Notes: generated by a model from the sequence alone, not told the origin. A stretch of DNA of 64,000 nucleotides from Ignelater luminosus (GCA_011009095.1 VTPC01004207.1:28258-92257); one strand, 5' to 3'; counted from the first letter of the stretch, positions 1 to 12,291 are shown. Numbers and translations are program-made.

Positions 1-480
1 GTAGCTAGATTTCACTATGGCTCGGGCTACACCCTTGATTAACCTTCGTAAAAAAAGCTAAATGTCCCTATGACTCGGGCTACGCTCTCGCACGGGCTAT
101 CTTCAATGACACAGGTTAGGCTTCTTAAGAGAGCTAAATGTCGGTACGACTTGGACTACCCAGGTCAGGCTTTGCTCTCTATTAACCTTGTTAAGATAGC
201 TAGATGTCACTATGGCTTGCGCTACGACCTAAGAACGGGTCATCTTTGGTGTTCCCGAGCTTCTCCATCATCGATCTCGTTAAGATAACTAATTGTTACT
301 TTGGCTCGGCCTACACCCTCTGGAACACTTTCCGTGGCTCCGAGTCCGGCTCCGCTCTCCATTGGCCTTATTAGGAGATCTAAATGTTACCATGACTTGT
401 AATACACCCTCGAATGGGAGTCGGGTTTTGCTTTCCGATAACTTTGTTAAGACTTTTAAATGTCATTGCAGCCAAACCAA
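1..480. repeat. Degenerate tandem repeat, about 55-90 bp units
   Basis: About seven diverged units follow one another. Each has a core like 'gctagatgtcactatggctc' followed by 'gggctacaccct' and closes with a variant of 'aaccttgttaagata'. Cores begin near 3, 56, 133, 200, 288, 380 and 455. Spacing varies from about 55 to 90 bp because the segment between core and closing motif differs in length. Short open frames here simply follow the repeat. The array may continue to the left of the window. Confidence 0.75.
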
Positions 481-1690
481 ACAAAACGCTATGCGCTAGC
501 TTTTTTTGAGCACCGTCATTAGATTCTTCGAAAATCTCTAGCGCCTTCCGCGGCCAAACCCGCGCCGCCGTTTCCATAACTTGGTACTTTCTTGGCTCTT
601 CCCTTTTAGGATACAGCTCTCGTGATGTCCCCTGATCCCACGCTTGGGATAGGAGATACGTATCAAAATTTTTGCGGGAGCGAGTTCTCCGATCAACTTT
701 TACCATTTATGATATGAATTGAATAGCTCTGCAATCTTTTTACCTTGGACCTAAAATATCTGATGAATAACCGAAAATGATAACCTAAAGAGATCTAGAA
801 TGATACGCGATTTTGGTTTTTCCGCCCCGCTGTGTGTTTTTCCATCGCTAGGCTTATTTACCTGCTACTTTCTTTCTGTCTCATGAAAAAAGCAGTGTTA
901 TTAGACGAGGTTAGTGCTAAAAAGCTTATTTGGGAAACTAGTATCTGATCTTACACTTAGTCATCGTTTTGACCTGCACAATGCAGTGGATAGTGAATCA
1001 ACATTCCAATCGGTAAACAGTTGGATCAGTATTACGAGAAGTGCAGACACCCAGTATGTAATTGGCAAGTTACTAAAAAGTAGCGTTAAGCGATAAGTCG
1101 ATCGCAAGATAACGTTTAAGTTATCTCATTTTCTACGGAAAAAACAGAAATTAGTGATCCTGGAGCGGAAACGTACCGTAAACATACAATTAGACTCGAC
1201 AGGATGGCGGGGATAGGATAGTTTGGAGATACACTCCGTGGTAAACTTACTCTTAAAAGAGAAAGTAGGGAAATGAGTCAAGATCATTGGGTGCCAATGA
1301 CGATGGTGATTTGTCTTTAAATAGTAAGACCTCGTCATAAACCAACTATATGTACAGGGTGGTGCATTTGGTTCGGCACCATAGGGAAATAGCGTGTGTT
1401 TTTGAGTTTATTTTCAAGAGCAATTTTGTTAATAAATCGGTTGGGTAGATAGTAAACTTTCATTTTAACAAAAAAGCAAATTAATAAATTAGCAAATCAA
1501 ATAACGAAGTACTGTAGTGCCGTAATATCTAGAATACGACTAGAATACAAAAAGAGTTTTATGATTGCTTAGTTTATTATGCAGAAGTCAACGATAGACT
1601 GTTCGAACATTTCATTTAATGTTTTAAACTATAATATTCTACATACGTAGCAGCAATGCCGTGCACCGTTCGCATAAGACGTCGCGAGTC
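481..1690. other. No recognisable gene
   Basis: The stretch 520-706 is GC-richer and open on the minus strand (ORF 380-706, 108 codons), but its lower end overlaps the tandem repeat and I recognise no domain. The rest is AT-rich with short frames only. The string 'tacagggtggtgc' at about 1353 resembles the start of a Tc1/mariner-type inverted repeat, but I did not find a partner end. Confidence 0.5.
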
Positions 1691-1806
1691 GGTGACTGTT
1701 ATGTCTCTGGTGGCCGTTATGACCAGTAAGACAGGTGGCTGTTGCGTCCATGTTGGCTGTTACGTCCAATTACAGAAATGGCTGTTACGTGTCCGTTGCG
1801 ACCAAA
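1691..1806. repeat. Short degenerate tandem repeat (GGCTGTTACGTCC-like)
   Basis: Five to six imperfect copies of a unit of about 18-25 bp with core 'ggctgttacgtcc' lie head to tail. Variants include 'tgactgttatgtct', 'ggccgttatgacc', 'ggctgttgcgtcc' and 'ggctgttacgtgtcc'. The whole array is GC-richer than its flanks. Confidence 0.6.
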
Positions 1807-1921
1807 AATTAAAGGTAGCCTTTGTGTGAATCATAGAGCTGCTCTGTTATGCAATAATCACATAAAAAGTAATCTTGATAACGGTCTTGAATATAGATAT
1901 CTTACGCGTGCACTAACCAGT

Positions 1922-4345
1922 AATTACTTGTTTCTTGTTTCTTGTTTTGTTTTGTAGTACCTAGTAATAATACTTTAACCTCCTTTGTCATGTGTCAGTT
2001 GGCGTTTGTGGGCTAAAGTGTCAGCCCTCTGTTATTTACTGTTGTAGGAGATGTTTTGGTCGTTTCTGTCTGTCTGTTGTTTTGATTATAATTGCCGAGG
2101 TTGTTCAGCAGTGGGTTTGTTGACGTCGGGGTGTTTAGATAAAGTTTTCAGCCGCAGAAGTAATAAATTGTTTGTTTGTTGTTTCTGATATACCATGGGG
2201 CGTTGAAAGTCATTCATAAGATTATGGTTTGTAATACTTGTAGTTTGTAATTGTGTGTCGTCACAGCATATCTCCAGATGGAGGAAGCGTAAGTAATTAT
2301 TATTCGGATAGTGGTTTTGTATAACTGTAGTTTGTTGGTCTTGTTAAGAAAGCTTTGTCTATTGAGAAGAGGATAGAGGATAACAATGACTGCATTTGCC
2401 TTCCTAACGCAGAATTCCGTGTGTTGTTTCCAAGTCGGCCGTCTGTTGAGGGTCACACCTAGGTATTTTGCTTGTTGCTGCCAAGGAATGGATCAGTTGT
2501 GGATAAGGCGTGTATAAGGCCGCAGCACCCTTTTTTGCATTTGTTTCAATTCTCCATGTATGGAACCAGCTTCCGATAATTTCTGCGGCTTCTAGTAGGC
2601 GTCTGGTGAGCATGTGGGGTCTCTGAAGGGTCCACATGGTCGTATCGCCATGCAGATTTTTTCTGGTGTTGGTAGATCGGAAACAAATAACGAGTAAAGT
2701 TTTGGTGAGAGTAATGACCCTTGTAGGATTCTGGCTGTAATTCTGCGTTTTGAAAAGCGAACGTTTTGAAATTTGACTAGGAATAATCGATTATGGAGGT
2801 ATGAAGCGATGAGTTTTACAAGCTTGTTGTTTATTTTGTTCTGAAACATTTTATGTGGAAGGCTGGCGTGCCATACCTTGTTGAAGACCTTTGATACGTC
2901 AAGCAAGATAGCTCCTGTACGGTCACGTTTATTAAACCCGTCTGTAATATGTGGCCTCTTCAAAAACCGAATTGCTCATTTTGAAGTGTCTCCTTGTCGT
3001 TTGTTTCTTGTAGGAATCTTTTTAGTATAACACTTTCGGCCACTTTTCCCAGCGATGACAACAGGCTTAATGGGCAATAATTTTGACCAGTCTTGTAGAT
3101 CACGTTGACGTCGGCATCCTTCCATTGGGTGGGATAAGGGCGGAGTCTCAAGAAAGCGTTGATGATGTTCATCACTGCAATAGTTGTCTTTGAAAGTCGC
3201 TTTAATGCGATTTCACCAGGTCCGAGAGCTTTCTGAATTTTGTAGACCAGATAAGTCTGTTGACCTCGTCGAGAAAAGTTGGGATTAGGGGAGGATCTTC
3301 GTCATCTGCTTGTAGTTTATTCCTAGCGTTTCTGGATATCCTGGCGACGAAGCGGAAGTCCATGTCAGCGTAATTAGGGTTGCATTGTTGTTCAAGATTA
3401 TTAGCAAAAGCTTCTACACGTTCTTCATTTGTGTATATCATTCCTGTTCGCCGTGGATTGATAGAGCTTGAGCCTTTTTGGTCTTCAGACATTTCGTGAG
3501 TTTCCAAATCGAGTCATCTTGAGCGTTTGGAGATATAACTTTATCAAGCCAGGTGGTGTTTTGATGTTTTCTTATTTCTCTGCGGATCTGATTATTGAGA
3601 TAAGTTAGTTTTTGACAGTCTTGTGGATGTAGTGTGGTCTGTCATCGCCGACGGGTTGTATTTTTTGTGCGGATGAGTTTTTTGGTGGCCGGAAAAGGGA
3701 GATTTCTGCCATCTGGGACAGCTCTGGAGTTGGACGCATGCTGTAGGGACTCTTGTATTTGTGTAGTAAGGTGTTTGACTTCATCTCCTAGTTTTTTGGC
3801 GTTGTGGATAGTGAGTAATCTACGCAGTTTCTTTGTAGGGGATTATGGAATGCAGGCCCAGATGTGGAATGCCTGTAAACCAATGGAGTATCTTCATAGT
3901 CCCTTAGGTGTAAAAGTACTGAGTTATGGTCGGAGGCAAATTTACTGATAGTGGTGATTTCATAAGTTAATCTCAGATTTTTTATCATGGCTATATCTAG
4001 CACATCTGGCGGCTGTGACCATAGAAGGTTGGAGCTTGTTGGCCTATTATGTCAAGCAGCATAATGATTTAGTGTGTTGCCCTCGCGGTTGGCTAGCCTA
4101 CTGTTCCAGGATTGATGTTTAGCGTTTAGTTTGCCATCAAGGATTATTTGATCATTATTGTCTAGCAGTGTGTGCAAGTCACCGTCAGTCAGGGGGCGGT
4201 TTGAGGCACAGTATACTGCCGTTAGTATTAGAGGACCAGTGTTTGCAGTATTTGTAAAAATGAAAGTGGCCTCTTCTATATGTTGCAGGTTTAAAATTTG
4301 TGAAGTAGTAAATAAGATCAAAACAGTGCTAAGAGGGGGAAACAG
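1922..4345 (-). mobile_element. Jockey-like non-LTR retrotransposon, copy A
   Basis: Minus-strand LINE remnant containing the later half of an endonuclease and a reverse transcriptase read from 4345 down to about 2165. Past the coding end it reaches an A-rich tail (on the minus strand) at 1922-1956, so the 3' end seems to be kept. The 5' part (ORF1 and the endonuclease start) is missing, as expected for a 5'-truncated LINE. It aligns closely with copy C (12286-15120) and fragment G (33549-34475), which identifies these three as one subfamily. Confidence 0.8.
2165..4345 (-). pseudogene. Broken ORF2 (AP endonuclease + reverse transcriptase) of Jockey copy A
   Basis: At least seven frame segments carry it. 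4052-4321 reads endonuclease strands including TAVYCASN and DGKLNAKHQSWNSR, the AP-endonuclease substrate loop with G changed to K. 3788-4003 continues the endonuclease end (SDHNSVLLHL). 2592-3507 reads the reverse transcriptase with EQFGF and LLDVSKVFNKVWHA. The YADD catalytic box has been lost to a deletion of about a dozen bases near 2636-2650, judged against copy C. 2214-2456 reads the thumb and connection (TLNRRPTWKQH), then after a stop NAPWYIRN, a typical Jockey C-terminal signature. It cannot encode an active enzyme. Confidence 0.8.
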
Positions 4346-6234
4346 GTGACCAGAATTAATCTTTCGTTATTTATGACGACCTTTGACAACGCTGAAAACA
4401 CTGAGGAAGCTTCCAAATTGAACTTTCTCAAGAATATGTGCAAAAACTGCTAGAGACTTTGACATACCAAAACACTCCGTAAACATAAAGTAGCGTGCGT
4501 TCTGTGCGCGAGAAAACACCCATCAGACAAGTGCGAAAGATTTAAAAATACGCCGGCCAGACGTTACAATTTCGGCGAAGCCTTTCCTACCAACTACTGT
4601 GGGTTGTAATAGCAAAGAAAGTGCAAAAAAGACGTGATAAACTGGGAAAGAATTATCCACATCCTATAAAGCTCCAAAAATAAAAAACAGTTTTGAGGTG
4701 GAAAAGTCGTAAATTGAACCGAAACATTGAAAAACTCTAGAAATATGTTTAATAAGACGTGTTTAGACGTTTTAATTGGAATAAAGTTTTTTTAAATATT
4801 TTCCAACAAAATTATGTTGTCTTGATTTAACAATCATATTTTGAAAATTCATGACCTAATGCATATTATATGACTTTGCAGAATTGTTTTCTAAATATTT
4901 TACTTTTGCATTTATCTTTACTAGAATAAAACATAAAAACGTAAAAGTTTTTCTTGACTTAATGGATGTTTCCTGAAACTCCTAAGAAAACGAAATAGTT
5001 TTGTTTTTCTAAACGCCCTAAACAAAAGTTATTAAATTTAGGACAGCAGCGGATGTGTTCGCATGCAAAAAATAAATAACAATAACTCTTCTGCGTAACC
5101 CCCTAATGTTACATATAGATACAAAACTAGTTCATTAGCTAATTCTACCCTTAAGGCCATTTAAATTATTATACATTATACATACATTATACACTTTAAC
5201 ATGTGGTAACAGTGGTAGTCAATACACAACATTAGATGTGGATGTTAATGGTGTAAAATAGTTTGTTAAAGTTGAAATTGTTTTAGGAATGTTTAATGCA
5301 TTTAGTTATAATAGTTAAACTTTACCTTTTATGTTTAGAAGTTTTCTAGCTATTGTAGACTGTTATAAGGTTTACTAAACAACAAAAATTAGCTTTTAGT
5401 AGGAGAAAGAAGCTAAAAATCGTGAGAAACGATTTTTTGAGCCACTTGGTTGGGGTTTCATCTTCTAAACAATACATACTTAGTTTATTGAAGTTATTTC
5501 ACGCTGAAATGCAATATCAATCAGAAACAACTGATTTACATACTACCCTTATTTATTTATTGAATGCTTAACTTTAGTGAGTTTGTACGTAATTTTCTTT
5601 ATCGATTTTAAAGTTTTTTAACTTTTCTTCAACTTGCGAATTTTAAATGTTTCTAAGTTTTTTTATCTGCATCAGTAGTTTATATAAAAGGAAAGTTGGG
5701 TTTGTAAAGACATGTTTTTTCAATCTATCTAGAGAAGAACATCTAAAGTAATTTATAATTTAAAACCGTGCATCAAACACACTAAGAAATTAATTTTTAA
5801 GCTCTTAAGAGCTCAATACTCTCTTCTATTCTGTAGGTTTAAAACATCGCATTTTATGAGAAATTGTTTTCATCGCAGAATCAATGAGTTTGATCTAATG
5901 ATCCTCTTTGTAAGCAGAACCAACTAAGGAAAGGACATTTTTTTGGAAAAAGGACTTTAACAGTAAACAGAGAAACTATAAAGATATATAAAGTTCTATG
6001 GAAGGCAATCTAGAGTCTAGACAACTGTCAAGTGGTCTTTATGCCAACAATTAGTCAAAGTGAAATTGACTTTCCAACACGCAAGGAATAAGCGTCACAG
6101 AGAAATCTTTAATAAGAGGGAATATCAGAGACAAAACATCATAGTCAATGCCAAAATTATTTTATAGTGCAATACCAAAGCAAGTCAGATTAGAGAAAGG
6201 TTTTGAAAATCACAATCAAGAATTATCTGCTAGG
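4346..6234. other. AT-rich intergenic DNA, no gene seen
   Basis: Long A/T runs and short frames only. I see no domain, tandem array or paired inverted repeat. Confidence 0.5.
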
Positions 6235-8196
6235 ATCTATATTGTCTGGATTAAGTTCTATCCTCCAGGTCGTGAACCAGTCACTGACGGCGTCGATTAC
6301 AGCTACCCGCCTTGTGGCGATGAGCTGCGGGTCTCTGGAGAATGTTAAGATAGCTGTATCGTCTGCGTGAAGCGCCATGTGAGATGATTCGGTGGCCGGT
6401 AGGTCGGGGACGAAAATGGAGTAAAACGTCGGACCTACCCGGGACCCCTGTGAGACTCCAGCAGTGAAGTGCCTTGTGGTAGAGCGGACATTCTGTAGTT
6501 TGATGCGGAAGTTCTGTTTTTGAGATATGAGGCCACTAGCTTGACCAATCCGTAGTTCATTTGGTTTTCAAACATTTTATGAAGGAGGCCGGCGTGCCAT
6601 ACCTTCTCGAAGGCTTTGGAGACGTCCAAGAAAATGTTGCCGTGTGGTCTCGGTGGTCGAAGCTCTCAGTGATGTGCTCGACGAGTTGTAATATGTGGTG
6701 GGTAGTGGCGTGTTCTTTTCTAAAACCGAACTGCTCGTTTGGGATGACTTTGTGCTCTTCGAATTCTTTTTGAGACGGGAGAGTATTATACCCTTGACTA
6801 TTTTACCCAGTATGCACAGAAAGTTGATGCTTCTGTAGCTCTGGGGGAGCAAATGGTCTTGCCCTGCTTTTGGACTACTACGTCAGCTGATTTTCAGTTT
6901 TCGGGGAAATAGTGGAATTATAGTATAGCATCTACAATGCTTACCAGGGCGACAATAGCTTTTCTGGGTAGCATTTTCAGCATAGTATTAGTGATGCCAT
7001 CCGGGCCGAGTGCTTTGTTTCGTTTGCTGTTGCGGATGATGTTACGAATTTCTTCTGGAGACGTTGGGTGTATTTGCTTGTCTTGCGTGGCTTTCTAGAA
7101 TTTATTTGTTCTGGAGACAAAGGTAAGATCGATGTCATTGTAATTCGGATTGGATTGTCTTTCGAAGTTGTCTGCGAAAGCTTCAGCTTTTTCTGTGTTG
7201 GAGTAAACTAACCATTTTCTCCATGAATCGGTGGTATTTGCGACTCCTTCTACTTGAGACTCTTAACCATTTTCCATAGGAAGTTGTATTCAGAATGTAA
7301 AGATTCTAATTTTGCCATCCAGGTGAAATTTCTTTAAACTTATTTATATTTTATTTCGTACCTCAAAGTTGAAGTGATTGAGCTCTTGTTGGTCCGAGAC
7401 ATGTTGGATGCGCTACCATCGACTAAGGGCTTGGTTTCTGAAGCGAATTAAATTTTTAATAGTTGTAGGGAGGAGGTATCGCTTATCTGGAATTGCATGT
7501 GGGTTCGATGCAAACTGTAGAGAGCCTTGTATGTGAATTGTCAGGTGATCTAAAGCATTGTCCAGATCATCTGTGGTTCTGATCGTGGGTATGTTGAAGA
7601 TGTGTTTGGAAAGCAGGCCTGGATATGATGGTACGCTGCTCCGGCAAAGTATCTTCCAGGTCCCCCAGATTTAGTAACACCGCGTGGTAATCGGAGTCTA
7701 GCCCGCTGATCGTGGAGATGTTGGTATACAAGCGTAGGTCTTTAATGATTGTGGGTGAGCGCAGTTCGTCTCAGCACCACAATGTCGTGGTGGTTCATAT
7801 AATGGTTCAAAGCATTTGCGTTCTCGTTCAGGAGCGGGTGGTTAGGAGAACAGTAAACAGCGGTGAGTCGAAGTGGACCGGAATATTCCATGTTGATATA
7901 AATGGAAGTGGCTTTTATGTGTTGCAGGTCGTGTAAGGGATTAGTTTGGTGATCCAGTATGGCTCTCAGGTAGATCGCGGTACCACCAGCCCGTTCATTG
8001 GCTCTGTCGATGTTGTAAAGGATGTAATTAGGGAGCCTCGAGTCGGCTTGTCTAAGATGGATTTCGCAGACAAGTATGGCATCCAGGTCATGCTGTCGAG
8101 CGAATTTCAGCAACTGGCATGTCTTATCCTCTAGGCCGTTGGCATTCTATAGAGCGACGCGTAAGGATGTTGGTTTTCAAGGCGTCTAGCTATCAT
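6235..8196 (-). pseudogene. Broken ORF2 (endonuclease-RT) of Jockey copy B
   Basis: The start ATG is at 8194-8196 and overlaps the ORF1 stop. 7742-8113 gives an endonuclease stretch with the metal-binding Glu in LVCEIHLRQ and the strand TAVYCSPNHPLL. About 25 codons that hold the GDLNAKH loop in copy A are deleted between NHPLLNE and NALNHYM. RT segments at 6435-6852 include MDVSKAFEKVWHAG. The catalytic box reads HADD at 6358-6369, so both aspartates are kept. Frameshifts separate all parts. The product ends inside the RT palm. Confidence 0.8.
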
Positions 8197-9115
8197 TTTC
8201 CAGGAGGGTGAAAATTTCTGGTAATAGCTCAAGGAAGGCGCCTAGAGCGATGGCTAGTACTTTCTTGAGCATTTCAGGGTGCCTGGTGTTGGCAACGTTT
8301 CCTAATATCCCGGTGAGAAGATAGGAACTGTTATTTTTGAATTACTGTTGAGGAGTTGTTATGTTAGAGGAAACAGAAGGGGTTGCAGCCATTTCGCTGA
8401 AGGATTTTGTGAGACGGGGCGGGCTGGATGGTGTACATGCCGTTGGATTCGAACGTCGATACTCCATCGCTGGTTTAGGTTTCTTTTGCGAGTGTGTTTT
8501 TTTGGAAGATTTTGGACACTCTTGATGACTCGCGGGGTAGTTTGCACACGTTGCCGGCTAGTCTTTGGTTTTTGTGCAGGTAGCCGAGTGATGGTCTCCG
8601 GCGCACTTCACGCTTTGAGGGTAAGAGTGGCAGCCCTTCTGGGAATGGTTGAAGCCTTGGCATCGGTGGCACTAACTAATGGTGGACGGCCTCTTTCTGG
8701 GTGTTTTGGTCTTTATGATCAGAGAAACGACAAATCTTAAGTTTAAAATATATTTCGTGTTTGGATATTTCTTGATGTTTACCAGCACCTGGGGAGTAGG
8801 ACGTCGCTCTTTACCTCCTGTGATTCAGATGACTGAATTTACCTGGAAACCTTTGTCTTCGAGGTCGTTCTTGACGTCTGCGCTTTGATATTTATTTCTG
8901 ACGGAATTCCTCGGTTTGTCGCCTTAAGCGGCTTTTGTTCTAAGAGCTGGTATGTATAAAAAGCCGTTTTGCCCTCGTAGAGAAGGTGGATGATATTACA
9001 ATATTCATCGATCGTTTCAGGTTGGATGGTGATCCCGTCATTGATATTTTTTGCTTTGGTACGATTGTATTTAACAGTCTACCAGAAACACGACGTTTTA
9101 TGGTATGTTGGGTAC
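8186..9115 (-). pseudogene. Broken ORF1 (gag) of Jockey copy B with CCHC knuckles
   Basis: Minus-strand nucleic-acid-binding ORF1 of a Jockey element. A first zinc knuckle, CHRCQGFNHSQKGC, is intact at 8630-8671 (C-x2-C-x4-H-x4-C). It is followed by CVKCAGDHHSATC and CANYPASHQEC, where the second knuckle cysteine has become Tyr. The N-terminal part around 8940-9080 matches copy D. The C-terminus reads PEIFTLLENDS and stops at TAG (8186-8188), 11 nt past the ORF2 ATG. Several frameshifts are present. Confidence 0.75.
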
Positions 9116-10691
9116 TCTCCTCGCCACTTCTGACACGGCCAGCACTTCTCCGTCGAAACTGCTGCACGGGACTTTCAGCTTTTGGGCCTTCAAAAAAAGC
9201 ACTATAGAATCCGGGTTCAGTGTAGCCTGATCCGAATTTGAAGGATCCGTCCGTGTATATTCGAAGCCAAGAAGCTTTCCGGTAGAGCTCGTCGATGGCT
9301 TGCAGTGATAGTTGTCTCATTTCTGCATCTCCTTTGCTAGAATTAAAGCCAGGAATCTTGAGGCGAATCTCAGGAAGAGAGAGGTTCGTGTTTGTGAACG
9401 TCGGTAGGGAGTCTGGATATTTTAGATCAATGCCATATCTTCGGGCCAGTTTCTTCGCTTTCGTTATTGGGGCTGCTTGCATCTTTAGCTTCTCGAAAGC
9501 TGACCTATAATTGCCCCAGTGTGCACTGTGGATGCGGCGGTTTCTTTCCAGAACTTTAGGAGTGCTCTATTCCTATGGAGATGCTGGGGCTCCACGCCAG
9601 CTTGGAGTTTCATGACAACTATCGGTGTGGACTTAGCAGCTCCTGTTATAATCCTAAGCGTGGTGTTTTGACCAAAGTTGAGACGGTTTAGACTAGAGTT
9701 GCTTGCCAGCAGCATGAATTCGCTGCCGCACTCCATAACTGACCGTACATACGTTTTATAAGCAATCCCAAGCACGTCTTGAGTTGCAACCTGTTTGGTG
9801 ACAGTAAGCCTTTTTAGTAGGCCTAACCTTTTAGTAATTTGTTAGATAGCACTCTCAATATGAGCACTGCAGGAAAGTTTCCGGTCGAGGGTGACACCTA
9901 AATAAGTCGAGAGATCCTCTTTATTCAAAACTGCATTTGAATATTTGAGCTGGTAAGATCTGCGAGCATTTGACATGGAGAACGTTTAATAAAAAGTCGG
10001 TGTTTACTATCATTTTGTTTTTATTTGCCCATTCTTACAGGTTCGATAAAACTAGATTGGTTGCTGCTGGTCGCCTAGATTATGAGATCTTCGGCATACA
10101 GAAGGGCATCAATGCCTGGCACACTTCTGATGGCAGCTATGATGTTAATTATAACAATGAAAAGAATACAACTTGTAACGCTCACTTGTGGCAAGCCCTG
10201 TCGTTGTAACTTAATATTTTGACAGCTTGTTCATGAATTTGACCCTTAAATGCTTTTGAAAGAGGTAATGACGGATCCGCTTAAGCAGGTTTCCTGAAAC
10301 TCTGAATTCTATCAGTTTATACATTACCATCTGCCTCCAAACTTTGTCGTACGCGGCCTTAAAGTCCACGAGAATCACTAGCACAGACATCTTTCTATGG
10401 AACCCATCTTTTACAGCCTTTAAGAATTTAACTACTTGGTTCATCGTGTTTCTTTTACTGCGAAAAGCTGCTTGCCTGTGTTCGATTATGCTGTAGGGTT
10501 CGGTGTATTTATTCAGTCGTTGTACCACCATTCTTTCCACGACCTTGGCAGCAGACGCTGGTTAACGCTGTGGGTCTATAGCTCTCTAAGGCGCTGGGCG
10601 GCTTGCCCCTTTTCAGCAAGGGGATGATTTCTGATATCTTCCATAGGTGTGGCAAGTCCTTATGCCAAGTCATATTCATGAACTTCAGCAA
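9116..10691 (-). mobile_element. RNase H-bearing non-LTR retrotransposon fragment (I/LOA-like)
   Basis: Minus strand, order RT then RNase H. 10509-10691 carries the RT N-terminus with SYRPTALTSV. 10211-10540 carries VILVDFKAAYDKVWRQM. The catalytic box at 10087-10098 reads YAED in place of YADD. 9850-9910 reads YLGVTLDRKLSCSAHIESAI and 9485-9775 reads RIITGAAKSTPI, both thumb/connection motifs. 9200-9482 begins a ribonuclease H domain with LRIYTDGSFKFGSG. The RNase H is cut short by Jockey copy B at about 9115-9200. The 5' part (gag, endonuclease) is missing. Clade assignment is by domain order only. Confidence 0.75.
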
Positions 10692-11552
10692 TGTTTAGTT
10701 TATTTTCTTATTGCTAGATTATTGAACTTGAACAGCTATTCGCTGGCATTTCTGTTTGATTTGGGTTTAATCTTAAGATCTAGTAATGTCGTGGTTTTTG
10801 ATTAATTACGTTTTCTTTCACCCTTGCATGTGAAATAAATAGGAGACCAGATGTTGTTGGTTATGCTAGTTACCATCATCTTTCAATTTTGTTTTGCCAA
10901 CTGGTTTCGTGAATTAAATTTTATCAGAGATTTTCTTTTTATTCTTCAATGAGCGTTTTAAATTTTCCCTGTCAACTTTACGTTGTGATGTCTCGTCAAG
11001 TAGGTTGCGGTGGTTGTTCTTTCCTGAAACGGGGGCAGACCATTTGTTTCCGGTGAACCTATCGGTTTTCTATATTTGTTGCGAGGGATGAAATCTCTTC
11101 TATTGAGGTAAGTTTTCTGATTATTTAGAAGCTCTGTCTTTTGGGGTTTTTTCATCTTTAGCTTCTTGGTAACGGCGTTCAGAGAAACATCTTTATTTTG
11201 GAACTTATGGGTGTTTTAAGAAAAATCCCCTATAACATAATTGAGATTTTTTTCTAATATATGTAACTAACTATTTTTGATTAGTTTTATCGTACTTATT
11301 ATCTTATTTCTTATTTTCGCTCAGGGCTACTCACTGAGTTTAGCCGGCGTAATACCAAAAGCGTCTTAGTTAAACTAGAGTCATTAATATTGCAACGCAA
11401 GTTTACGTTACAAAGATAGCGCTCAACGTAAAATCCTAGGTTATACATACAATAACTGTTAGATTGTTGAAATTGGTCGCATTTCAAGTTTAGCGGGTTT
11501 TAGGATTATTTAGACTTTTAGAGTTTGTTTCTTTTTACAGCTTAGAGATATT
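10692..11552. other. No recognised gene
   Basis: Mostly AT-rich. A 65-codon minus-strand frame at 10958-11155 is rich in Lys, Asn and Thr and could be relic gag of a neighbouring LINE. I see no diagnostic motif. Confidence 0.4.
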
Positions 11553-12291
11553 ATGGATTCTTTGTGGACCGATCCGGAGATGGAGTTTGAGAGTTGTTGC
11601 TATTACGTGCAAGAATTAGGCATGATACTTTCAAAGAAGAGGTTAATAGCAATCAATTTAAGCTGTTACAAGAACTACACGGCGCGGCCATTGAAAGGCT
11701 TGCGGATCATCAAACAAAGCTGAGATATCAAATACCGGTTGTAGAGTATTGCATCCTCAACGATCGAATCGACCAAATCCTCAAGGAGACTGCGGTCCTT
11801 GGCAAGAGTCGGTCAGATTTGTTTGATGTCGCTTTTATTTGAGATCCATTGACAATGTTAGTCGTACGGAGACGATCTTCGTAGATGTTCACCCGCCGCC
11901 CAAGGAATCCGTTGTTTCGAGTTCTGTCCCATCACCAAAGGATCCGAGTAAGGAACTTCTCACCACATTCCCTGAGTCTTTGGAGAATTCGAGGGCAGAG
12001 ATCCTACTAATTGATCTTTTAGAGCCTAATCCACCTCTTTCTAGTGAGTCAGGTTCTGGTTTCTTAAATGAAGAAATCTCAGTGTCATTCCTCAGATCAG
12101 ATGACGGTCAATTTCTGGGCATGCTGCTTTTGGTGGTTGTTTATAAGTTCCTTTCTAAATCAAAATGTGCATCTGAGGCTGTTCCGGTAAATGACAGGAG
12201 TAAGAAGAAAGCTTGCGTAGGAGGTAGAGAGGTTGTAAGGTCCACGAGATCTTCGCAAAGGCTCAGGTGTTGGAACTGTCGCCAAAGGGGA
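11553..12291 (+). pseudogene. Retroelement gag-like ORF, truncated inside a zinc knuckle
   Basis: Plus-strand coding stretch beginning at ATG 11553 (MDSLWTDPEMEFE). It then continues in other frames at 11594-11842 and 11839-12291, so two frameshifts are needed. The N-terminal half is charged and helical. The middle is Ser/Pro/Glu-rich. The C-terminal part is basic and ends CWNCRQRG, the first half of a C-x2-C-x3-G-H-x4-C knuckle. Sequence homologous to Jockey copy A starts at about 12288 ('gatag'), so the His and last Cys are gone. It runs opposite to its LINE neighbours. The parent element is not identifiable from the window. Confidence 0.55.

Larger units (their letters stand above)
6235..9115 (-). 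mobile_element. Jockey-like non-LTR retrotransposon, copy B
   Basis: A long minus-strand copy with ORF1 (gag), endonuclease and reverse transcriptase in order from 9115 down to 6235. It belongs to the same subfamily as copy D (60460-62880): ORF1 segments near 8786-8900 and 8940-9060 align base for base with 60700-60960. Its low-coordinate end stops shortly after the RT catalytic box, so the RT thumb, C-terminal domain and 3' UTR are absent. Its upper end abuts the RNase H-bearing LINE at about 9115. Confidence 0.8.

Noticed and set aside
1350..1420. TIR-like start 'tacagggtggtgc'
   Set aside because: Similar strings start many Tc1/mariner-type elements, but no inverted partner was found nearby.
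8348..8740. 130-codon plus-strand frame at 8348-8740
   Set aside because: It is the antisense of the Jockey B gag with its intact CCHC knuckle on the minus strand.
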